Source of the DNA: Candidatus Hydrogenedentes bacterium ADurb.Bin170
GTDB lineage: Bacteria > Hydrogenedentota > Hydrogenedentia > Hydrogenedentales > CAITNO01
Direction: 5' to 3'
Assembly (NCBI GenBank): GCA_002070275.1
Contig: MWCY01000032.1
Coordinates: forward strand, 1 to 33,586
Length of the DNA: 33,586 nt
Below are positions 16,925 through 25,000 of the stretch, in pieces. The notes under the pieces are model-generated. The model was not told the DNA's origin. It saw only the letters and a list, made by a program, of their open reading frames with translations, and ran no database searches. Position 1 is the first letter of the stretch. Each line of letters opens with the position of its first letter. Position numbers and translations under genes: made by a program.

Positions 16925-17072
16925 CCACTCTGCCCACTCTGTCCACTGATTCTCGTGTGGAATGCAGCTCTGTTAAACGAAAGCCGTCCTTACCCTGGTT
17001 AAGATTCCTGCCTTCGCAGGAATGACGGGAAATGGCAGGAATGACGGGAAATGGCAGGAATGACGGGAAATG
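16925..17072. repeat. composite repeat, copy A
   Basis: Order of parts: three 9-bp units (CCACTCTGC, CCACTCTGT, CCACTGATT; 16925-16951), a conserved 33-bp segment starting CTCGTGTGGAATGC (16952-16984), a 29-bp element beginning TTAAGATTCC (16999-17027) that contains a perfect 8-bp hairpin ATTCCTGC/GCAGGAAT with loop CTTC (17004-17023), and three perfect tandem copies of GCAGGAATGACGGGAAATG (17016-17072). The same modules recur at 17100-17213 and 33111-33240. No protein is plausibly encoded here. Confidence 0.9.
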
Positions 17073-17099
17073 GGTGGCATGACGGCAGGAAGAAGAAGC

Positions 17100-17213
17100 C
17101 CACTCCATCCACTCTGTCCACTCCGTCCACTCCGTCCACTCTGTCCACTCTGTCCACTGTGCCCACTCTGTCCACTGATTCTCGTGTGGAATGCGGCTCT
17201 GTTAAACGAAAGC
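17100..17213. repeat. 9-bp minisatellite and composite repeat, copy B
   Basis: Nine consecutive 9-bp units of the form CCACTCYGT run from 17100 to 17180, against three in copy A and about two in the copy at 33111. They are followed by the same 33-bp segment as copy A (17181-17213) with a single mismatch (A/G). The hairpin module is missing after this copy. The unit-number difference between otherwise near-identical copies shows expansion or contraction by slippage. Confidence 0.9.
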
Positions 17214-17276
17214 AGCACTTTCCCGACGGAGTTGATGGCAATATCTTCAGAGCCGAAGCGTTCTTCCGCCTCGTCA

Positions 17277-18296
17277 CTACTGACGAAGCCGTGGATCCAG
17301 CGCGTCGCGGAGACCGTCCCCCACAAGATTGAAAGAGACGACGGTCATGAAGATCGCAATCCCGGGGAAAGCAACGAGCCACCAGCCGAAGTCGACATAG
17401 TTCTGGCTCTGTTTCAGAATTTCGCCCCAGCTGGCAGTGGGCGGCGGAACGCCGAAGCCGAGAAAGCTCAGGGCGGATTCGGTGAGGATAGCCCCTGCTA
17501 CACCGAAAGTCGCGCTGACAAAAACCGGGCTCAGCGAATTGGGCAGGAGATGGCGGAAGATGATACGGCGGTCATTAAGTCCCGCCGCCCGGGCGGCAAT
17601 AGCATATTCCTGCTGCTTTTGTTTAAGAAATTCGCCGCGCACCAGCCGGGCAATGCCGGGCCAGCCGGTGAGCCCGATGACGACCATAATATTGATAATA
17701 CTGGGATCGAGGAACGCCATAACGGTGATGACCAGAAAAAAAGAAGGGACACAGATCCAAATTTCCACCAGGCGCAGCACGAGCATATCCACTTTACCGC
17801 CGTAATAGCCTGCCAGCGCACCGAGGATCACGCCCAGAAGAACGGCGATGCCTTCGGCGATAAAGCCCACGGACATGGAAATGCGGGTGCCCCAGATGAT
17901 GCGGCTAAGCACGTCTCTGCCCCGGTCATCGGTGCCGAGAAGATGTTTGCGGGAAGGAGGCTCAAGCCGTTCGCGGAGGCTCTGGCGCAGCGGTCCGTGC
18001 GGCACTGGCGGGCGCCAGGCAAATTCTCCGGCGCCGGGCTCCCAGCGGTCGAAGTTCTGATAGAGATTCTGTTCCTGCAATCCCTGATAGGTGAACAGAT
18101 TGGGCAGAATATACAGATGCCCATTCTGTTTCATCAGGATAGGGATATCCCCTGCGAGAAAAGGCGCAAAAAGTCCGACCAGTCCCATGGCGATGGCGAG
18201 GATCAGCCCCGCCAGAGCGGGCTTGTTTTTCGTGAACTGCCTCCAAACGAGGCTTTTCCGCTTTTTCGTTTCTATTACAGTGACAGGGTTATTCAT
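17277..18296 (-). CDS. dppC: Dpp/Opp/Yej-type ABC transporter permease (DppC-like)
   Basis: A 339-residue inner-membrane permease of the peptide/nickel importer family. The N-terminal OppC segment (TKNKPALAGLILAIAMGLVGLFAPFLAGD, residues 22-50) is followed by a long extracytoplasmic loop (about 50-115) reminiscent of YejE of the microcin C/peptide transporter, then HLLGTDDRGRDVLSRIIWGTRIS, five further membrane segments, the EAA loop (AARAAGLNDRRIIFRHLLPN) that docks the ATPase, and the family C-terminus VGDGLRDALDPRLR. Its start overlaps the DppB-like stop by 4 bp (ATGA). It is the last gene of the operon; no OppD/OppF ATPase genes follow, only the repeat island. Confidence 0.93.
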   Translation of the reverse strand: MNNPVTVIETKKRKSLVWRQFTKNKPALAGLILAIAMGLVGLFAPFLAGDIPILMKQNGHLYILPNLFTYQGLQEQNLYQNFDRWEPGAGEFAWRPPVPHGPLRQSLRERLEPPSRKHLLGTDDRGRDVLSRIIWGTRISMSVGFIAEGIAVLLGVILGALAGYYGGKVDMLVLRLVEIWICVPSFFLVITVMAFLDPSIINIMVVIGLTGWPGIARLVRGEFLKQKQQEYAIAARAAGLNDRRIIFRHLLPNSLSPVFVSATFGVAGAILTESALSFLGFGVPPPTASWGEILKQSQNYVDFGWWLVAFPGIAIFMTVVSFNLVGDGLRDALDPRLRQ

Positions 18297-19288
18297 CCGA
18301 GTTTGATCCTGGGATCGACAAAGACATACAAGATATCGCTGAGGAGAAGTCCGGCGAGGGTCAGGAGCGCCACAATAGTGACATCACCCATAATCAGGGG
18401 ATAATCCCGGCTGAGCACGGCTTCGAAGGCGAGGCGACCCATGCCCGGTATGGAGAAAATCGTTTCTATGATGATGCTTCCGCCGATCAGTCCGGGGAGT
18501 AATCCGCCCAGCAGCGTTACAATGGGAATGAGTGCGTTGCGCAATGCATATTTCCAGGTGACGGTTTTTTCTGAAAAACCATAAGCCCGGGCGGTGCGTA
18601 TGTAATCCTGCCGGAGCACGTCCAGCATGCCGGAACGCATATAGCGGGAGAGAAAAGCAAGCCCTCCATAGGTCATGCAGAAGAGAGGCAGCGCCATATG
18701 CCAGAGGAGATCCAATAAGCGCATGAGCGGTGAATAACTGTCGGCATCGGCGGAGTGCAGTCCCTGAATGGGAAAAAGATTCAGGTACTCGCCGCCGCCC
18801 AGAAAGAGCACAAGCAGCATGGCGACCCAGAAAGCGGGCATGCTGTAGAGCAGGAAGAGGGAGAAGGTGAGCGTGCTGTCCTGCCAGGTGCCGCTGTGGG
18901 TGGAAGAAAAAAGCCCGAGGGGAATGGCGATCATATAAATGAGAATCAGGGACAGCACGTTAAAGAGCAGCGTGATAGGCAGCGCCTCGCCGATTTTTTC
19001 AATGACAGGCCGCTGATCTTTCATGCTGTTTCCGAAATCAAAGCGCGCCATACGCCCCAGCCAAAGGAGATACTGCACAGGCAGCGGCTTATCCAGTCCG
19101 TAGAGCGCCTTGGTCTGCTCGATAATTTCCTGCGTTGCCGCATCAGCCTTCATGGAGCCATCCATCCCGCGGAGCTTGAAAGCAATAGGACTTCCCGGGG
19201 CAAGCTGGATCAGCATAAAAGTCAGCAGGCTGATCCCGATGAAAGTAGGGATGATGAGGAGCAGCCGTCGGATAATATACGCACGCAT
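18293..19288 (-). CDS. dppB: Dpp/Opp/Yej-type ABC transporter permease (DppB-like)
   Basis: A 331-residue permease, partner of the DppC-like protein. It begins with the OppB signature MRAYIIRRLLLIIPTFIGIS, followed by QLAPGSP, a periplasmic segment with ALYGLDKPLPVQYL, five more membrane segments, the EAA loop (TARAYGFSEKTVTWKYALRNALIP) and the C-terminal FVDPRIKLG. A loop with FPIQGLHS before the fourth helix resembles the YejB branch. The start at 19288 has AGGGGA 7 bp upstream; an upstream in-frame start would overlap the substrate-binding gene and delays the membrane segment. It lies 14 bp after the substrate-binding protein gene. Confidence 0.94.
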   Translation of the reverse strand: MRAYIIRRLLLIIPTFIGISLLTFMLIQLAPGSPIAFKLRGMDGSMKADAATQEIIEQTKALYGLDKPLPVQYLLWLGRMARFDFGNSMKDQRPVIEKIGEALPITLLFNVLSLILIYMIAIPLGLFSSTHSGTWQDSTLTFSLFLLYSMPAFWVAMLLVLFLGGGEYLNLFPIQGLHSADADSYSPLMRLLDLLWHMALPLFCMTYGGLAFLSRYMRSGMLDVLRQDYIRTARAYGFSEKTVTWKYALRNALIPIVTLLGGLLPGLIGGSIIIETIFSIPGMGRLAFEAVLSRDYPLIMGDVTIVALLTLAGLLLSDILYVFVDPRIKLG

Positions 19289-19302
19289 GGCATTTCCCCT
19301 GA

Positions 19303-20976
19303 TCAGGGCGGCGTGACGCCGGCGGTATTGGTGAAACGCTGCATCGTCCGGGGCACAAACCATTCACGCTGATCGATGCCGAAGGGATAGATGCGTATAC
19401 CCTGAATGCGTTTATCACCTGCTGCCAGCACTTTCGGCGCCAGAAGAAAGAGATAGGGCTGTTCCTCGTGAAGGATTTCCTGAAAGCGATGGTAGAGGCG
19501 GATACGCTCCTGCCGGTCGAAGGAAAGACGTGCCTCTTCGACGAGCCGGTCCGCTTCAGGATTGACAAAGCCGATATAGTTGGAGCCGTGGTCTGCCTGA
19601 GAGGAATGCCATACCTGATAGGGGTCGGGGTCGGGCGGCATACTCCATCCCATGAGGATGGCATCAAACTCACGTTTGTCGACCCGCTCGAGGAGTGATG
19701 CCCATTCCATGAGCCTTATGGTGAGGTCGATGCCGATACGCGCCAGTTCTTCCTTGTACAGTGTCAGTACCTTTTCCGCCACGGGATTCTGATTGGTCGT
19801 TGCCGCTTCGAAGCGGAAGGGTATTCCGTTTCTTTCCAGCAGGCTGGTGCTCCTGTTAAAAACCCATCCGGCTTCGTTCAGCAGCTGCTGCGCTTTTTCC
19901 GGATCGAAGGGGAGCGGTTTCAATGCGCTGTTGCATTCCGGCGTGCCGGGCATGAAATTGCCGGCGATAACTTCCGCCTGCCCGTAATAGATTTCGTCCC
20001 GGATCAGGTCCCGGTCAAGCAGCATGGTCAGCGCCTGACGTGTCTCTTTGTCGCTGAACATGGCTTTGCGCAGATTCCAGCCGAGGTAGTTATAAGCGGG
20101 TCTGAAATAGGCAAAACGGTTGAACTGCTGCTGAAAGCGGGGGGTATTGGCACGGCGCATGAACAGTTCGGCAGGCATACTCATGAAATCGAGCTCCCCT
20201 TTGGCGAGCACCTGAAAGGCCGTATTGTCATCGGGGATGATGGCGTATTCGATGCGGTCGAACCAGGGCCTTCCTGCCTCGAGGGCGCCACGGTAGCGGG
20301 GGTTCCGCTGCAGGAGGAGGCGCTGTCCCGTGTCCCATGCTTCGAGAGTATACATGCCGGAACCGACGGGCTTCCGGTTGTTCGGGTGCCGGTTGAAATC
20401 CCCCTCGCCATAAATATGCTTTGGCATGATGCTGAGCCCGCCAAGCATGATCAGATGCTGATAATAGGGCTTGTCGCAGGTGAAGCGTACCGTGTATGCA
20501 TCAACGGCAATGCATTCTTTGATATCGATGAAATAGTTGCGCAGGTTGGGTGCATCTACGGCCGGATCCATGACTGTGTCAAAAGAGAATTTGACGTCCT
20601 GCGCTGTCAGCGGCGTACCATCGGAAAAAACAATATCATCCCGGAGGTAAAAAGTGTAGGCAAGATGATCCTCGGACACTTCCCAGCGTGCCGCGATGGC
20701 GGGCCTGCTTTCGAGCGTTGCGGGGTCCCGGTCGAGGAGCGTGTCGAAGATCCATTCCAGTACTGTGCTGGCGTAATAATCCGTGCTGGTGAGGGGATTC
20801 AGATGAGGCATTTCCGCCGGGAGCAGCAGCCGGAGCACGTCACCCTGCTCCGGCATCGCATCCGGCATGTATTCCGTGAGGATATCGCCGGGACCGGAAG
20901 TGCTTCGTCCGGTATCGCCGCATCCTGCAAAAAGCAATGCCACGAAAAGCAAGCACACGAATATGTACTGTTTCAT
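19303..20976 (-). CDS. peptide ABC transporter substrate-binding lipoprotein (SBP_bac_5)
   Basis: A 557-residue family 5 extracellular solute-binding protein. The lipobox FAGC puts the lipidated cysteine at residue 19. Family landmarks include the LEWIFDTLLDRDP segment near residue 72, AIAARWEVSEDHLAYTFYLR, DGTPLTAQDVKFSFD, VGSGMYTLEAWD near residue 200 and RQALTMLLDRDLI near residue 315. It captures oligopeptides (or nickel, glycans or opines in some relatives) and delivers them to the DppB/DppC pair encoded immediately downstream. AGGA precedes the ATG by about 8 bp. It follows the PIG-L deacetylase by 53 bp, and the four genes probably form one transcript. Confidence 0.94.
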   Translation of the reverse strand: MKQYIFVCLLFVALLFAGCGDTGRSTSGPGDILTEYMPDAMPEQGDVLRLLLPAEMPHLNPLTSTDYYASTVLEWIFDTLLDRDPATLESRPAIAARWEVSEDHLAYTFYLRDDIVFSDGTPLTAQDVKFSFDTVMDPAVDAPNLRNYFIDIKECIAVDAYTVRFTCDKPYYQHLIMLGGLSIMPKHIYGEGDFNRHPNNRKPVGSGMYTLEAWDTGQRLLLQRNPRYRGALEAGRPWFDRIEYAIIPDDNTAFQVLAKGELDFMSMPAELFMRRANTPRFQQQFNRFAYFRPAYNYLGWNLRKAMFSDKETRQALTMLLDRDLIRDEIYYGQAEVIAGNFMPGTPECNSALKPLPFDPEKAQQLLNEAGWVFNRSTSLLERNGIPFRFEAATTNQNPVAEKVLTLYKEELARIGIDLTIRLMEWASLLERVDKREFDAILMGWSMPPDPDPYQVWHSSQADHGSNYIGFVNPEADRLVEEARLSFDRQERIRLYHRFQEILHEEQPYLFLLAPKVLAAGDKRIQGIRIYPFGIDQREWFVPRTMQRFTNTAGVTPP

Positions 20977-21029
20977 AAGCCTGTTCCTGTGCAGTTGAAG
21001 GCGGGATACACTATGTACCCGGAAGCCCG

Positions 21030-21878
21030 TCAGGACATTTTGCGGATTCTGCCGGTCACATCCTCGTTGAAGCGTTTCATATGCGCTTCGACCAGCGCTT
21101 CCAGGGTCAGCGAATCATCAGTAAGAAGCGGACTGAGGTCTATAGCGTAAATAATTGCGACGGCAGTGTCGACAGCGTGTGATGCGCTGTAAGTGGCATG
21201 GGCACGACGCCTGCCGAGTGTGGCGAGGTCATAGCGTTTTCCTCCTGCCACCTGAGAATCAAACACACCGACGAGCGCCGCCTGCAGATTTTCATGGGCG
21301 GAAACATCAAAAGCGACTTTATCTTCATCACAGAGCCAATCCAGATCACGCCAGACTTCGCATCCGTAAAGATGTTTCGGCCGTTCTTCCTTCGGGAGGC
21401 GGCGCAGTGCGGCAATCAGTTTCAGCAGCACACCCACATGGGTGTCGTGTTTATCGGCTGGGTTGTGTGTGTAAATGACTTCAGGGCGGGTTGCTTTCAG
21501 CACAGCGACAAGGTCATCCACTACCGCCTGATTGGCGCCATCTTTCACGGCGCTGCTGGGATGGTTGAGAAGAAACTGTGCACCGTAGTCGCCGATGATG
21601 GCGGCTTTCTTCTGCTCGATACGCCGGACAGCCATCATCTCATCATCATTGAGATGGGCATAGAGTCCCGTCCGGGGCGAACCGCCGCCGTTGGTGACGA
21701 CAACACCGGCAAACCATTTGTCGCTCTGCTGAAAGCATTTGAGAATGCCGTCAGCCGCCATGATTTCGAGATCGTCCTGATGGGCACCCACAGCAAGATG
21801 GGTCACCCGGCTGAGCGCTTCGGGCATGGTCGCCTGATCAGGAACAAATACTTCAGCATCGGCAATAGAAAAGTTCAT
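21030..21878 (-). CDS. PIG-L/LmbE family deacetylase
   Basis: A 282-residue zinc-dependent N-acetylglucosaminyl deacetylase-like protein. The metal/catalytic motif is AHQDDLE at residues 32-38 (usually AHPDD/E; Gln replaces Pro), with the second signature HNPADKHDTHVGV giving the HxxH metal ligands. GGGSPRTG near residue 80 matches the substrate loop. Family members deacetylate GlcNAc-PI, the mycothiol and bacillithiol precursors, or antibiotic sugars; here the substrate is unknown. The start at 21878 has AAGGA 8 bp upstream, and an in-frame ATG at 21923 is rejected because its N-terminal extension is low-complexity and unlike the family. It heads the operon with the peptide importer, suggesting action on an imported amino-sugar-containing compound or peptide. 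Confidence 0.9.
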   Translation of the reverse strand: MNFSIADAEVFVPDQATMPEALSRVTHLAVGAHQDDLEIMAADGILKCFQQSDKWFAGVVVTNGGGSPRTGLYAHLNDDEMMAVRRIEQKKAAIIGDYGAQFLLNHPSSAVKDGANQAVVDDLVAVLKATRPEVIYTHNPADKHDTHVGVLLKLIAALRRLPKEERPKHLYGCEVWRDLDWLCDEDKVAFDVSAHENLQAALVGVFDSQVAGGKRYDLATLGRRRAHATYSASHAVDTAVAIIYAIDLSPLLTDDSLTLEALVEAHMKRFNEDVTGRIRKMS

Positions 21879-22006
21879 GATGAAATCCTTTATATAGGTG
21901 AAAGCAAAAACAAACACAAACACACCGCCTCTGCAGCAGAGACAGCTGTGCCGCAGCGCCCGGCACTATTTAATCCACCAGGCTGTTCCTGCGGAGAATA
22001 AAGGGT

Positions 22007-22015
22007 ATTATATCA
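22007..22015 (-). promoter_or_regulatory. extended -10 promoter for the PIG-L/ABC operon
   Basis: On the minus strand TGATATAAT combines a perfect -10 hexamer with the TGn extension. It predicts a start near 22000 and a 120-nt leader. No -35 box is needed for this class. Confidence 0.5.
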
Positions 22016-22090
22016 GGTTCAGCCGTGTGTTCCCATACAGGGACGGCGTGTCTGATTCTGTTGGGCGTCTCTTTTAACCGCAGAAGCAAT

Positions 22091-25000
22091 TTAGTTTTCT
22101 GCCGCCTGAGCCCGTGCGGTATCGAGTTTGTCCCGGATCTCCTGCCAGTCAGGCCGTTCCAGCAGAATGCGCTGGTATTCCCGGATAGCGGAAGGCGCAT
22201 CGCCTGTGAGCATGCGCATGTCGCCCAGAAGTGCCCGCACACGGAGATTATCGGGCTCAAGACGGAGCGCTGTTTCCAGCACTTCCACAGCCGGGGCTGC
22301 TTCTTTTTCCCGGGCATAGAGGCGCCCCAGATTCAGAAGCACGCTCGTGTTTTCCGGTTCGAGAGCGCGCGCCCTGAGATAGGCACTGATCGCTTCCTGC
22401 GTCTGCCCCTTCCTTGCGAGAAGATCACCGTAGTTGTTCCAGGCGAGAGCGAAATCGGGATACAGCTCCACGGCTTTCTGATAATAGCTTTCGGCACGTT
22501 CCAGTTCACCGCGGGCAAAAGAAACATCGCCCAGTCCGCAGTAAAGCCCCGCATCATAAGGCAGCGCTGCGCGTGCCGCCTCAAATTTTTCGAGGGCTTC
22601 AGCACTTTTTCCCTGACGCACCAGCAGGAATCCGTACTGTTTGAGGGCAACGGCATTGTCAGGACTGAGACGCAGCGCATGCCGGTACGCCGCTTCGGCT
22701 TCGTTGAGGTTATTTTCCGCCAGAAGCACATCCCCCTGCCCGATATAGGCTTCGGCATCATCGGGTGCCTGTTCCTGCGCCTGCAGAAAGAGCTCTTTCG
22801 CTTCGGCAAGACGCCCGAGCTCCACGAGCGTGAAACCAAGATTGACGGCGGTGCTCTGATTGCCGGGATCCAATTCCCGCGCCTGCCGGTAATGTCTGAG
22901 CGCCTGTTCCCGGTCGCCTTTCCGGCGGAGCAGCCCGGCAAGGTGATGATGTGCCAGCGCAAGGCCGTTATTTTCTTTTAATGCAGCCTCAAACTGTGCC
23001 AGTGCCTCCTCGGGGCGCTGCTGCATTTCCAGAATCAGTCCCCGGTTGAGGAGGGCGGTGCTGTGATGGGGATTCAGGCGCAGGAGCGCAAGGAACAGGC
23101 GGTCGGCCGCTTCCAGATTGCCGAGAAGATGGAGGGCATGGCCGGTATTGAAAAGGGCATCCTGATTCTCCGGATCCTGCGCAAGCGCCAGATCAAGCCA
23201 TTCCAGTGCCTCGGCGGGTCTGCCTGACATGGACAGCGAAAAAGCAAGGGCGTTTATGGCAATCAGATAGGCGGGATCGAGCAGCCAGGCGACGCGATAT
23301 GCCTGTAATGCCTCGTCGTGCTTTGACAGAGCGGCAAGGGCTCTTCCATAATCGCAGAAGAGGTCTTTCCGGTGGGGCAGCTGTTTCAGAAGCGGTGCCA
23401 ATGTATCGGCGGCAGATGCGGCGTCTCCCTCTTCGAGTTCGGCAAGGCCGAGCCGGTAGCGGAGCAGCAGGTTGTCCGGATCCAGCGCAACGGCTTCCCG
23501 GAAACGGGCTACAGCGTCCCCAAAGTTATGCCGGGCAATGGAAACCAGCGCCTGGTGGGTTCGAATAGCTGCGGATCCGGGCGCCAGCTGTGCCGCTTCG
23601 TTCAGCGCCTGTCCGGCTTCATCAAAACGGCGCAGGTCGTAGAGTGCCACACCGTATTCGTAATGCAGTGCGCTGTCGTCTGCCGCTTCGGAAGCTTCGA
23701 GCGCCGCCTTCAGGTAAGGGAGCGCATCGGCGGAACGCCCTTCGCTGCGGAGAAGGGTACCGAGGCTCCTGTTGGCGCCGAAGTGGCCGGGATCCAGCTG
23801 CAACGTTTCCAGAAAGAGACGCTGTGCCTCATCGGATGCATACTGTTGCTGCCGGATGAGCCCGAGATTGTAGCACACCTCCGGGTCGCCTGACAGAATG
23901 GTACGTGCCCGGTTGAGACGGATAAGGGCATTGTCCAGTGCTTTTTCTTTAATGTCCAGCAGCGCCAGTTCGAAGAGTGCTTTTCCATGATCGGGTGCCT
24001 GTTCCAGCACGGCTTCAAAATAGCGGCGCGCGCCTGCGGTGTCGCCAAGAGAATTCAGCGAGCATCCGTAATTGTAAAGAGTGTCGCTGTCCTCGGGGAG
24101 CAGTTCAAAGGCGCGGTCGAAGGCGTGTTTTGCTTCTTCTTCGTGATGGCGTCTGGCTTCGGAAAGACCGAGATTGGAATAGACTTCGGGATAGTCGGGC
24201 CGCAGACGCAGCGCCTCATGAAAATGCCGGACCGCCTCTTCATATTGCTTCAGCTGAATCAGCGCCAGCCCGGTATTGTAATGAAAATCGGCGCGGTCGG
24301 GTGCGTGCGTGAGTGCGGATTCAAAAAAGGAAAGGGCTTTGCTGTAGCTTCCTTCACCGGCGAGGAGGAGCCCGAGGTTAAATTCCGCCATGGCATAGCC
24401 CGGTGCGGCTTCCAGCGCTTTTTCCAGCAGAGCCTGCGCCCGGTCCCGGCTGCCCTCCTGCAGGAAGAGTGTGCTGCGGTCCACGAGCGCTTCCGGATAA
24501 CCTGGCTTCAGAGACAGGGCATGATCCAGCGCTTCACGCTGCAATCCGGTATCTCCCAGCATCTGCTGTGCCTGCGCCAGACCGAACCAGGCTTTTTCAT
24601 CGTTCGGCACACGATCCAGACGGATTCTGAAAGATTCGAGAGCTTCCTCCGGTCTGTTCAATTTGAGCAGCACAATGCCCTGATTGTAATAGGCGGCATC
24701 GTAGCCGGAATCGAGCGCAATGGTTCGCTGCAGGCAATTCAGCGCTTTCTCGTAGTCCCCTTTTTCAATCAGAAGGAGAGCAAGATGATACTGTCCGCCC
24801 GGGCTCTGCGGATGGCGTATATTCCACGCTTCCTGATCGGCGATGCCCTCATCGATCCTGTCGGTCTTCACCCAGAGCCGCCGCCGTTCATCCAGCCATC
24901 TCTCGGTGTCGGGCGTAAATGGAACAAGGGGTCTGCTGAGCAGTGCTGTGAGGAGGAGGAAGGCGGTAAGTCCGACAGCGGCTTTTTTAAACGCTTTCCG

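Noticed and set aside
16925-17180. Possible CRISPR array
   Set aside because: The units are contiguous 9-bp and 19-bp tandem repeats without unique spacers, and no cas gene is near.
16973-17382. Minus-strand frames encoding Gly/Ser/Asp- or Phe/Pro/Ser-rich repeats
   Set aside because: The apparent repeat protein is just the 9-bp and 19-bp DNA repeats read through. No ribosome-binding site or signal is present, and parts overlap the DppC-like gene.
17070-18404. Plus-strand open frame of 444 codons running from the repeats into the permease genes
   Set aside because: Its N-terminus is the translated minisatellite and the rest is antisense to the clear DppC-like and DppB-like genes.
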